Part shown: positions 54,757-63,183 of the stretch, piece by piece
Layout of the letters: each line of letters starts with the position of its first letter
Numbering within the stretch: the first letter of the stretch is position 1
Assembly (NCBI GenBank): GCA_028821405.1
Contig: JAPPGK010000030.1
Location: forward strand, 1 to 64,000
Reading direction: 5' to 3'
DNA: 64,000 bases
Source of the DNA: Gammaproteobacteria bacterium
GTDB lineage: Bacteria > Pseudomonadota > Gammaproteobacteria > Pseudomonadales > Azotimanducaceae
Notes under the pieces: model-generated
What the model saw: the letters and a program-made list of their open reading frames with translations, nothing else
Told to the model about the DNA's origin: nothing
The model's database searches: none
Made by a program: the position numbers and the translations under genes

Positions 54757-54825
54757 GACGTTGCGAATCTTGAACACACGTGGCTGTCCATGCAAGGCGT
54801 CAGCTTGGTCCGGCTAGCAGCGACG

Positions 54826-55440
54826 TGGGAGCCCGTGCGCGTTTCCGGGCGGCCCTAGGCGCCCCAGCGCACCGGGGTCGAGCGTTCGTTCCGCCCAAGA
54901 CTCGAGTCGGGTCGGCAGGAATCGAGCAGCCGCCTCGGAAGCCGCCCTAGCGGCCGCATCCGCCGCCTCAGCAGTCACGTCAGCCGCCGCCGCTGCCACC
55001 TCGACAGCGACCGCCAACGCTTGAGGCGACCCCGCTCGCCTTGCGGCATACGCTCCCACAACCCTACGACATAATCTGCCGCATGCCTCCGCCGGGGCGA
55101 CCGCGTCGCGGGGTACTCGACGATGAGCGCCCCAGAGCCGGGCCGGCGCTTCGCTATCGCTATACGCCGACGCCGTCTCCGGCCCAGTCACACCGGGCTG
55201 CCACGGAACGAACGCCGCGGTCGCAAGCTCCCTTTGGCGTTTGTTCCATGGGAGGTTCTTGAAGTTGTGGTCGTGGCTGACGGCATCCGCCATGTCCGCG
55301 CCCCGGCGTTGGTACGCAGCCAATCATCGGCCAGACCCGCGGCCGGGGATGCAGGCGATGTCTGCAATCCGCGTGGGCGATTGCTGATTTGGGCGTGCGA
55401 GATGGCTGGAACGCGCGTAGGAGATCGCCAGCGGGGACGA
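54826..55440 (-). pseudogene. Rpn-family gene copy with internal deletion, plus leader
   Basis: The leader repeat lies at the right end (about 55310-55440). It is followed on the minus strand by MADAVSHDHNFKNLPW, the family start. The central nuclease core is gone. The C-terminal part returns (AEAADAAARAASEAAARFLP, then LESWAERTLDPGALG). It resembles the fragment at 50.9 kb more than the intact gene. Confidence 0.75.
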
Positions 55441-55569
55441 CCCAAGGGTCGACCCCGACGGGCGTTGGCGCGGTGTGGGACGCGAGTGGTGTATGTCCAA
55501 AGTCGCCAACGGCTTGAGTTTCCACCTTGCTTCCTCGATCCTTGAGCGCTTTGGGTCCTCCCTGATCGG

Positions 55570-56745
55570 GTGGGCCTTGCGAGGAATCCGTGTTCATGGG
55601 CACCGCAGTTGACGGCCACTAGCCATGGTCGGGCCGACCTTAAGGCCGCCTCCATCGTGGTGCCCACCTATCGCGAGGCGTCGAACCTACGCGCGTTGGC
55701 CAAGCGCGTGGCGGCGGCGATGGCGGGGAGCGGGTGGACGTGGGAGCTGATCCTGGTCGATGACGACTCGGCGGACGGCAGCATCGAGATCACGAACGAA
55801 TTGGCGGGGCGGCTGCCGGTTCGGATGGAAGTCCGGCGAGGGGTACCGCGCGACCTCTCGGCCGCGGTGCTGGAGGGGATCGGCCTCGCACGGTTCGATC
55901 GGATCGTGGTGATGGATGCGGATCTCTCGCATCCGCCGGAGCGTATCCCCGATCTGCTATGCGCCCTCGACGGAGGTGCGGACATGGTGGTGGGAAGCCG
56001 GTATGCACCCGGTGGCGAGATCGATCAGGGATGGAGCGCGTGGCGCCACCTGAACTCGCGCCTCGCAACATTGCTTGCCCGTCCGCTGGTGGCCTGCAAA
56101 GACCCGTTGGCCGGTTTCTTCGCCTTGGATCGGAACACGCTGCCGGACCTAGGGCGGCTGTACCCCATCGGCTACAAGATCGGGCTGGAGTTGATGGTGC
56201 GGGGACGGCTGCGAGTTGCCGAAGTGCCCATCGCGTTCAGCGACCGCGTGCTGGGCACGAGCAAGCTCAATTGGCGACAGCAGTTCAACTACCTGCGCCA
56301 TGTGCATCGCCTGTACCTGTTCCGCTATGGCCGCGTGGCTCGTGTGGCGAGCTTCCTGGGCGTCGGTGCCAGCGGTTTCGTTATCGACGTCGCGTTCTAC
56401 CTCGGTCTGCAGGGGTTGGGGATTGAGCATCGCCTGGCCCGGTTCCTCTCCTTCTGGCCCGCCGTCACGTGGAACTGGCGCCTCAACCGCGCCCTGACCT
56501 TCGCCGAACGTCCTTGGCGGCCCCGGGCCCGGCAGTGGGCGCAGTTTGTCGGCAGCAGTCTGCTCGGCCTGGGGTTGAACGTCGGCACCTATACGGCGTT
56601 GACCAGTTTCGTGGCGTTCTTCGGGCGCAACCGTCTGCTGGCGCTGATCTGCGGAGTGGCCGTCGGAAGTATCGCGAACTACCTCGTGGCCAACGGCTGG
56701 GTCTACGGTCGTCGTCGCACCGCGTCCGCGGGCCGTCTTCGGTAG
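55570..56745 (+). CDS. GT2 glycosyltransferase with C-terminal GtrA-like domain
   Basis: This 391-residue protein has a polyprenol-phosphate-mannose-synthase-type GT2 domain: SIVVPTYREASNLRALAKRV, WELILVDDDSADGS, MDADLSHPPERIPDLL (DAD metal motif), and LAGFFALDRNTL. Residues 255-390 form a GtrA-like domain of four spans (FLGVGASGFVIDVAFYLG). It likely makes a lipid-linked sugar at the cytoplasmic face of the membrane and supplies the next gene. The start GTG at 55570 is uncertain; no ATG lies in frame near the domain start. It is followed by the TMTC-like gene after nine bases. Confidence 0.85.
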   Translation: MGLARNPCSWAPQLTATSHGRADLKAASIVVPTYREASNLRALAKRVAAAMAGSGWTWELILVDDDSADGSIEITNELAGRLPVRMEVRRGVPRDLSAAVLEGIGLARFDRIVVMDADLSHPPERIPDLLCALDGGADMVVGSRYAPGGEIDQGWSAWRHLNSRLATLLARPLVACKDPLAGFFALDRNTLPDLGRLYPIGYKIGLELMVRGRLRVAEVPIAFSDRVLGTSKLNWRQQFNYLRHVHRLYLFRYGRVARVASFLGVGASGFVIDVAFYLGLQGLGIEHRLARFLSFWPAVTWNWRLNRALTFAERPWRPRARQWAQFVGSSLLGLGLNVGTYTALTSFVAFFGRNRLLALICGVAVGSIANYLVANGWVYGRRRTASAGRLR

Positions 56746-56754
56746 AGGGCTTCG

Positions 56755-59292
56755 GTGGCGGACAGGCGGAAGCGACGAGCGCGGCGTCGATCCACGAACC
56801 GGCCGAGAGGCGGCACCGTCGGCGACGGGCCGGTGGCAGCCGGAAGACAACCAGGTTTGCCGGGTACGTCTTTGATCGCCGACTTCACGCGGCGCGATGC
56901 GCTCGCCTTTCTGGGGCTGACGATCCTCGTCTGCGTCAGCTACTACCCGTCGCTGGCGGGAGGATTCGTCTGGGACGACTTCGTCTTCGTCGACGCGCCC
57001 GTAATCCATGCGGCGTCCGGCATTTGGCACATCTGGTTCTCGCCGGGCGACATCCGTGGCGAAGCCCACTACTGGCCGATCGTCTACGCGACGTTCTGGC
57101 TCGAGCACAAGCTGTGGGGACTCGATCCCTTGGGCTACCACATCGTCAACCTGGTGCTGCATCTCGTCAACTCGCTGCTTGTGTGGCGGCTAATTGGCCG
57201 GTTGGCCGTTCCCGGGGCGTGGTTGATCGCGGCCGTCTTCGCCGTGCATCCGGTACACGTCGAGTCGGTGGCTTGGATCATCGAACGCAAGGACCTGCTC
57301 TCCGGGCTGTTCTATCTCACCGCCTTCCTGACCTGGATGCGGTTCGCCGAGACACCGACGGTCAAGGGGTATCTCCTGGCCCTGGCACTCTTTGTGGCAG
57401 GCATGCTGTCGAAGTCCATCGTCGTGACGCTACCGGCCGCACTTCTCGTCTGGCATTGGTGGCGACAGGGCAACATCAAGCGCCTCGATGTGGTTCGGCT
57501 CGCGCCGTTCTTCCTAGTGGGCTTCGCGATCGGCCTCGCGGACTCCGCGTTCTATGCGTCGCGAGAGTCCATCGACTTGGGTTATTCGTTCGTCGAACGG
57601 GTGCTGATCGCGGCCCGCGCGCTCTGGTTCTATGCCGCGAAGCTGGTTTGGCCCCTCGACCTCGCGGTGATCTACCCGTTGTGGGAGATCCATGCCGAGG
57701 ATCTCCGCGCTTGGCTGTATGTCGCCGCCTCCGTGTTGTTGGCTGGCGCACTTTGGTTCTGCCGCCACCGGATCGGGCGCGGGCCGTTGGCCGGCGGGCT
57801 GTTCTTCGCGGTGACGCTCGCCCCGGTGCTCGGGTTCGTCGACTTCGGCTATATGCAGTTCTCCCTGGTCGCCGACAGGTTCCAGTACCTCGCGAGCATC
57901 GGGCTGATCGCGGTCGTTATCGGATGCCTGACCCATGGTGCCGTGAAGTTGGCCCCGATGGTGCAGGCCAGCACGGGCGCGTTGGCCGCCATCGCCGTCG
58001 CGGCCCTCGGTGGTCTGACATGGCAGCAGGCCGGCGTGTACCGGGACGGGATCACCTTGTTTGGCCACATCGTCACACACAATCCCACGGCACTTGATGG
58101 CCATCACAACCTGAGCATCGCCCTGTTCGACGCAGGGCGCATCGAAGAGGGTCTTGCGGCGAACCGGATCGCCCGGGAGCAACGTCCGGATGCCCCGAAA
58201 CCCTACTCGGTTCTTGGTAAGTTGCTGGTGGAACAAGGTCGGTTCGAAGAGGCGGATGACGTCCTGCGACGAGCTATCGAGCTAGATCCAGCTCATCGCG
58301 ACGCTCTGCAGAACTGGGCCGAGCTCGCGCGGAAAGTAGGGCGTCCCGCGGAAGCCGAAGCCCGCTACCGAAAGGTATTGACGATTGACCCGGAATACGG
58401 CCGCGCGCACGCTGGGCTTGGCGCCCTCCTATTCCGGCAGAAGCGGCACGCGGAAGCGCTCGACCATCTGCGGATGGCCGTCGAACTGCCGGGCACCGAC
58501 GAGACTAGAGGCGCACTTTATCCGTTCATGGGCCAATCCGCCTGGGAACTTGGGCACTTGGAGGAAGCCGAGACGCACTTGGAGCGCGCCATCGCCGCAA
58601 TGCCCGACAACGTCGTGACGCTGTTGGCCATGGCTGACCTGCGGATCCGGCAGGAACGCGCGGAGGAAGCGGAAGCGTTCCGGCGCCGGGCGCGGGAAAT
58701 GCACCCCGACGATCCGACGTTGCGCCACATGATTGCGGAATCGCTGCGCAAGGAAGGTCAGATCGACAAGGCGATCGCCATCTACGAGGAAGCGCTCGAG
58801 ATCGATCCCGGGAACGCCCCGGTGCTTGCCGGCCTGGGAATTACGTTGTACCAGCGCGGGCGCTTCCGGGCCGCCGTCGATTCGATGATCCGGGCATTGG
58901 ACCTACAGCCCGGCCTGCCCTACGCCCTTTCGTTGCGGCTATACAGCGGCCATTCGATGCGCGAGTTGGGAGAGATTTCGGCGGCGAGCAGACAGTACGA
59001 ACTCGCCGCCGAAATCGAGCCGGGGAACCGGGAAGCCCTGAACCACCTGGCCACGTCCCTGTTCGAGCTGAAACGCTACGAGGAAGCGCACGAGCGCTAC
59101 CAGGAACTCATCGAACTTGATCCGGGCAACGCCGTGGCGCACTCAAGCCACGGCGTAGTCCTGCATCACCTAGGCCGCAGCCAGGAGGCGCTCGCAAGGG
59201 TCGAAAGGGCACTCGAACTCGACCCGGCGCTCGAACAGGCGCACAAGGCCCGGGAGGAGATACGCAAGGCCCTGGGATTGACCGATCCCTGA
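56755..59292 (+). CDS. TMTC-like membrane protein with C-terminal TPRs (copy 1)
   Basis: This 845-residue protein has about 10-11 spans (residues 45-430) with the GT-C style luminal motif GGFVWDDFVF and the segment HPVHVESVAWIIERKDLLSG. About 11 TPRs cover residues 440-845 (AIAIYEEALEIDPGNAPVLAG type). This layout matches TMTC/PMT-like enzymes, which in animals O-mannosylate proteins using a polyprenol-phosphate sugar. The gene upstream is a likely donor-synthesising GT2 enzyme, which supports that role by inference. It begins with GTG. A second copy lies downstream, with high DNA identity. Confidence 0.82.
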   Translation: MADRRKRRARRRSTNRPRGGTVGDGPVAAGRQPGLPGTSLIADFTRRDALAFLGLTILVCVSYYPSLAGGFVWDDFVFVDAPVIHAASGIWHIWFSPGDIRGEAHYWPIVYATFWLEHKLWGLDPLGYHIVNLVLHLVNSLLVWRLIGRLAVPGAWLIAAVFAVHPVHVESVAWIIERKDLLSGLFYLTAFLTWMRFAETPTVKGYLLALALFVAGMLSKSIVVTLPAALLVWHWWRQGNIKRLDVVRLAPFFLVGFAIGLADSAFYASRESIDLGYSFVERVLIAARALWFYAAKLVWPLDLAVIYPLWEIHAEDLRAWLYVAASVLLAGALWFCRHRIGRGPLAGGLFFAVTLAPVLGFVDFGYMQFSLVADRFQYLASIGLIAVVIGCLTHGAVKLAPMVQASTGALAAIAVAALGGLTWQQAGVYRDGITLFGHIVTHNPTALDGHHNLSIALFDAGRIEEGLAANRIAREQRPDAPKPYSVLGKLLVEQGRFEEADDVLRRAIELDPAHRDALQNWAELARKVGRPAEAEARYRKVLTIDPEYGRAHAGLGALLFRQKRHAEALDHLRMAVELPGTDETRGALYPFMGQSAWELGHLEEAETHLERAIAAMPDNVVTLLAMADLRIRQERAEEAEAFRRRAREMHPDDPTLRHMIAESLRKEGQIDKAIAIYEEALEIDPGNAPVLAGLGITLYQRGRFRAAVDSMIRALDLQPGLPYALSLRLYSGHSMRELGEISAASRQYELAAEIEPGNREALNHLATSLFELKRYEEAHERYQELIELDPGNAVAHSSHGVVLHHLGRSQEALARVERALELDPALEQAHKAREEIRKALGLTDP

Positions 59293-59450
59293 GATGCGTC
59301 GACGCCCGCCAGCGGTGACGCGACTCCCACCTTGGACCAAAACCCGCGTGTCGTCGAACGGCGAGTTGCAGACCCGGTGCCGGCGCGGCCGTGCCTACCC
59401 TCAACGTACGTCCCGATTCAAGAAGCATTAGTCGTCGAACCAGATCCCCA

Positions 59451-59640
59451 TTGAGTTTCCACCGTGCTTCCTCGATGCTTGAGTTCCTTGGTTCATCGCC
59501 GATCGGGCGCACCCTGCGGGAGGAATCCGCGCTCATGGTCACCGCAGTTGACGATCCCTAGCCAAGGCCGGGCCTGGTACCAACCTATCGCGGGGCCACG
59601 AACCGCCGCGCGTTGGCCAAGCGCGTGGCGCACGGTCGGT
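59451..59640 (+). pseudogene. Remnant of the 5' end of the GT2 gene
   Basis: This matches 55508-55710, the leader and first codons of the GT2 gene. The matching marks include GAGTTTCCACC-TGCTTCCTC, GGAATCCG and CGCGTTGGCCAAGCGCGTGG. The rest of the GT2 gene is missing, and after it comes the second TMTC-like gene. The remaining part of 59293-59450 has no gene. Confidence 0.8.
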
Positions 59641-59688
59641 AAACGACCGGTGACGACCGCGCGACAAGGCTTAGCGGGCGCGTTTTCG

Positions 59689-62442
59689 ATGGCCGAATTC
59701 GCGCAACGGGATTTGTTCGCCTTGCTGGGGCTGGCGGTGCTCGCGTGCGTCAGCTACTACCCGTCGCTGGCGGGCGGGTTCGTTTGGGACGACTTCGTCT
59801 TCACCGAGGCACCGGTGGTCCAGGCGGCGTCCGGCATCTGGAACATCTGGTTCTCCCCGGCCGACATCCGCGACGAAGGCCACTACTGGCCGATCGTCTA
59901 CACGACGTTCTGGCTCGAGCACAAGCTGTGGGGACTCGATCCCTTGGGCTATCGCATCGTCAACCTGGTGCTGCATCTCGTGAACTCGCTGCTCGTGTGG
60001 CGGCTGATGGGGCGGTTGTCCGTTCCCGGGGCGTGGCTGATCGCGGCCGTCTTCGCCGTGCATCCAGTACACGTCGAGTCGGTGGCTTGGATCATCGAAC
60101 GCAAGGACGTGCTATCCGGGCTGTTCTACCTCACGGCCTTCCTGGCCTGGATCCGGTTCGCCGAGACACCGACTGTAAAGGGGTATCTCTTGGCCCTGGC
60201 ACTGTTTGTGGCTGGCATGCTGTCGAAGTCCGTCGTCGTGACGCTACCGGCAGCACTTCTCGTCTGGCATTGGTGGCGACAGGGCAACATCAAGCCTGTC
60301 GATGGGGCGCGGCTCGCACCGTTCTTCCTGGTGGGCTTCGCGATCAGCCTCGCGGACCTCGCGTTCTACACTTCGCGATTCTCCTTTGACGTGGCGTATT
60401 CGCTCCCCGAACGGCCGCTGATCGCTGCCCGTGCCCTCTGGTTCTATGCCGAAAAGCTAGTCTGGCCCGCGGACCTCGCGGTGATCTACCCGTTGTGGGA
60501 GATCGATGTCGGCGACGTCCGAGCGTGGTTCCATGTCGCCGCCGCCGCGCTGTTGGCCGGCGCGCTATGGTTCTGCCGCCACCGGATCGGGCGTGGGCCG
60601 TTGGCCGGCGCGCTGTTCTTCGCGGTGACGCTCGCGCCGGTGCTCGGGTTCGTCGACTTCGGCTTCATGCAGTTCTCCCTGGTCGCCGACAGGTTCCAGT
60701 ACCTCGCGAGCATCGGGCTGATCGCGGTTGTTCTCGGATGCCTGACGCATGGTGCGAGGAGGCTGACCCCGATGGCGCAGCGCGGCGCAGTGGCATTGGC
60801 CGCCATCGCGGTCGCGGCTCTCGGTGGTCTGACGTGGCAGCAGGCCGGCGTGTACCGGGACGAGATAACGTTTTTCGGCCACATCGTGTCGCACAATCCA
60901 ACGGCGCGGGACGCCCAATTCAGCCTCGGCTCCGCCCTGCTCGAGGCAGGACGGCTCGAAGAAGCGGAGCAAGCGCTGCAACGGGCTGTCGAGGCGGATC
61001 CCCAGCATCGGGGCGCTTTGCAGAGCCTGGCCGAGTTGGCACGGCGACGGGGAAATTTCACCGAAGCCGAGATCGGTTACCGGCAGGTATTGGCGATTGA
61101 CAGGGAATACGGCCTCGCACACGCCGGGCTCGGCACCGTGCTATTCGAGCAGAGACGCTATGGGGAGGCGCTCGACCATCTGCGCATTGCAGTGGAATCG
61201 CCGACCACGGTCGACACTAGGGGCACGCTTTACCTGTTGATGAGCCGGTCGGCCAGAGACCTTGGGTATCTCGATGAATCCAAGGCGCACCTGGAACGCG
61301 CTCTCGCGGCGATCAGTGTAGCCGGGGAGCAACGACCGGATACGCCCGGGTTCTATACGATCCTCGGCCAGGCGTTCATGGAACAAGGGCGGTTCGATGA
61401 GGCGGCGGCCGCCCTGCAACAAGCCATCGAGGCGGATCCGGAGCATGTCGACGCCATGCAGATGTGGGCCGAGTTGGCGCGGAAACGTGGGCGCCTCGCC
61501 GAAGCCGAGACCCGATACCGGGAGGCGTTGGCGATGGACGAGGGTCATGGCCTCGCGCATGCCGGGCTTGGCACCGTGCTGTTCCGGCAGGGGCGCTACG
61601 CGGAAGCGCTCGACCACCTGAGTTTGGCGGTGGAGTCGCCGGCCACCGCGGAGACGCTGGGTGCGCTCTACCTCTACTTGGGCCAGTCCGCCGCGGCACT
61701 TGGACACCTCGCGGAAGCCGAGGCCCACTTGGAGCGCGCCGTGGCTGAAATACCCGACAACATGCTGACGTTGTTGGCGATGGGTGACCTGCGGGTCCGG
61801 CAGGGACGTGCCGAGGAAGCGGAAGCGTTCCGGCATCGGGTGCGGGAGTTGCACCCCGACGATCCGACGTTGCGCCACATGATCGCGGAATCGCTGCGCA
61901 AGGAAGGTCAGGTTGACGAGGCGATCGCCATCTACGAGGAAGCGCTCGAGATCGACCCCCGGAACGCCCCGGCGCATGCGGGCCTGGGCATTGCGTTGTA
62001 CCAGCGCGCGCGCTTCCGGCCCGCCGTCGATTCGATGATCCGGGCATTGGACATACAGCCCGGCCTGCCCTATGCCCTTTCGTTGCGGCTATTCAGTGGC
62101 CACTCGCTACGCGAGTTGGGAGACATCCCGGCGGCGAGCAGACAGTACGAACTCGCCATTGAGATCGAGCCGGAGAACCGGGAAGCCCTGAACCACCTGG
62201 CTGCGTCCCTGTTCGAGCTGAAACGCTACGAGGAAGCGCACGAGCGCTACCTGCAACTCATCGAACTTGATCCGGACAACCCCGTGGCGCACTCAAGCCA
62301 CGGCGTTGTCCTGCACCACCTAGGCCGCAACGAGGAGGCGCTCGCAAGTGTCGAAAGGGCACTCGAACTCGACCCGGCGCTCGAACAGGCGCACAAGGCC
62401 CGGGAGGTGGTACGCAAGGCTCTGGGGTTTACCGATCCCTGA
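59689..62442 (+). CDS. TMTC-like membrane protein with C-terminal TPRs (copy 2)
   Basis: This 917-residue paralogue of the gene at 56.8 kb has the same multi-span part with GGFVWDDFVFTEAPVV and a longer TPR region (about 13 repeats), which accounts for the extra 72 residues. DNA identity with copy 1 is high across the membrane part and the last 500 bases, lower in the middle TPRs. The ATG at 59689 (MAEFAQRDL) is preferred; the track ORF upstream reads through the GT2 remnant. It lacks its own intact GT2 gene and may use the product of the first one. Confidence 0.82.
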   Translation: MAEFAQRDLFALLGLAVLACVSYYPSLAGGFVWDDFVFTEAPVVQAASGIWNIWFSPADIRDEGHYWPIVYTTFWLEHKLWGLDPLGYRIVNLVLHLVNSLLVWRLMGRLSVPGAWLIAAVFAVHPVHVESVAWIIERKDVLSGLFYLTAFLAWIRFAETPTVKGYLLALALFVAGMLSKSVVVTLPAALLVWHWWRQGNIKPVDGARLAPFFLVGFAISLADLAFYTSRFSFDVAYSLPERPLIAARALWFYAEKLVWPADLAVIYPLWEIDVGDVRAWFHVAAAALLAGALWFCRHRIGRGPLAGALFFAVTLAPVLGFVDFGFMQFSLVADRFQYLASIGLIAVVLGCLTHGARRLTPMAQRGAVALAAIAVAALGGLTWQQAGVYRDEITFFGHIVSHNPTARDAQFSLGSALLEAGRLEEAEQALQRAVEADPQHRGALQSLAELARRRGNFTEAEIGYRQVLAIDREYGLAHAGLGTVLFEQRRYGEALDHLRIAVESPTTVDTRGTLYLLMSRSARDLGYLDESKAHLERALAAISVAGEQRPDTPGFYTILGQAFMEQGRFDEAAAALQQAIEADPEHVDAMQMWAELARKRGRLAEAETRYREALAMDEGHGLAHAGLGTVLFRQGRYAEALDHLSLAVESPATAETLGALYLYLGQSAAALGHLAEAEAHLERAVAEIPDNMLTLLAMGDLRVRQGRAEEAEAFRHRVRELHPDDPTLRHMIAESLRKEGQVDEAIAIYEEALEIDPRNAPAHAGLGIALYQRARFRPAVDSMIRALDIQPGLPYALSLRLFSGHSLRELGDIPAASRQYELAIEIEPENREALNHLAASLFELKRYEEAHERYLQLIELDPDNPVAHSSHGVVLHHLGRNEEALASVERALELDPALEQAHKAREVVRKALGFTDP

Positions 62443-62499
62443 TGGGTCGACGCGCGCTCGGCGGCCCACCAGCGGTGACACGACTCTCCATGGTCCGAC

Positions 62500-62695
62500 T
62501 GACGGCGTCCGCCATGTCCGCGACCCGCCGGTGGTACGCGGCGAATCATCGGCCAGACTCCCCGCCGGCGATGTAGGCGAAGGCTGCAGTCCGCGTTGGC
62601 GATCGCTGATTTGTGTGTGGGAGATGGCTGGAATACGCGCAGGAAATCGCAGAGCCGGACGACCCAGTGACCCGTACGGCATGCCGCGCCTAGGT
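62500..62695 (-). pseudogene. Rpn leader remnant without gene
   Basis: The sequence GACGGCGTCCGCCATGTCCG ... ATCATCGGCCAGACTC ... GAGATGGCTGGAATACGCGC matches the leader and start of the copy at 55.3 kb. No nuclease core follows. It ends in a GACGGGC-CCGTCCC type short inverted repeat near 62697-62735. Confidence 0.65.
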
Positions 62696-62735
62696 GTTAG
62701 GAGACGGGCTTATTCCGTCCCGTGGGCGCGGTGCG

Positions 62736-63042
62736 CAATTCCGGGCGACCGCACGGGTTCGCCCCCACGGCACGCCGCCTGGATCCGTTGCGGAGCCTCG
62801 CTGGTGGTTCCTGCCGAACCGGTAGGAAGCTCACGTCGTCGGGTTCGAGGCGGGAGCGCCCAGCGGTGGGTGAAGCCGGCAATTGCGCCATACTCGTTGC
62901 CGATGAGGCTCAAAGGGCGGTTCGAGCGAATCCCAAAAGCACGGTACCAGGATCGCGAGGAATCGACCTCGTGTGAGCGCGGCGTCGCGTGTTGTCTGGG
63001 CTTGGAAGGGCAGGCTCGACGCCTGCGGCTTTTCGGTGGGCC
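62736..63042. other. Intergenic stretch, no gene seen
   Basis: About 300 bases without a supportable gene. The ORFs in the track here have no recognisable protein features. Confidence 0.5.
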
Positions 63043-63071
63043 AAAAAAAAGGAGGGCGTAGAACGCCCTCC
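63043..63071 (-). terminator. Intrinsic terminator of the minus-strand gene ending at 63184
   Basis: Read on the minus strand: GGAGGGCG, loop TTCTA, CGCCCTCC, then eight T. The stem is a perfect eight pairs. It sits 113 bases after the stop of the exported protein gene. Confidence 0.88.
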
Positions 63072-63114
63072 TAATGTTGGAGTGTGGCCTTTAGAACCCC
63101 GATCCTTGGGGTTC

Positions 63115-63139
63115 CCGCTCCGCCGTGGGACGGCGGAGC
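63115..63139. other. Perfect hairpin without T-run
   Basis: CGCTCCGCCGT-GGG-ACGGCGGAGCG forms an 11-pair stem between the gene end and the terminator. Its role is unknown; it may protect the 3' end of the mRNA. Confidence 0.55.
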
Positions 63140-63183
63140 GAAGCCCAATGCTCGGTTCTAGGTACCTGACACCAAATCGGTGT

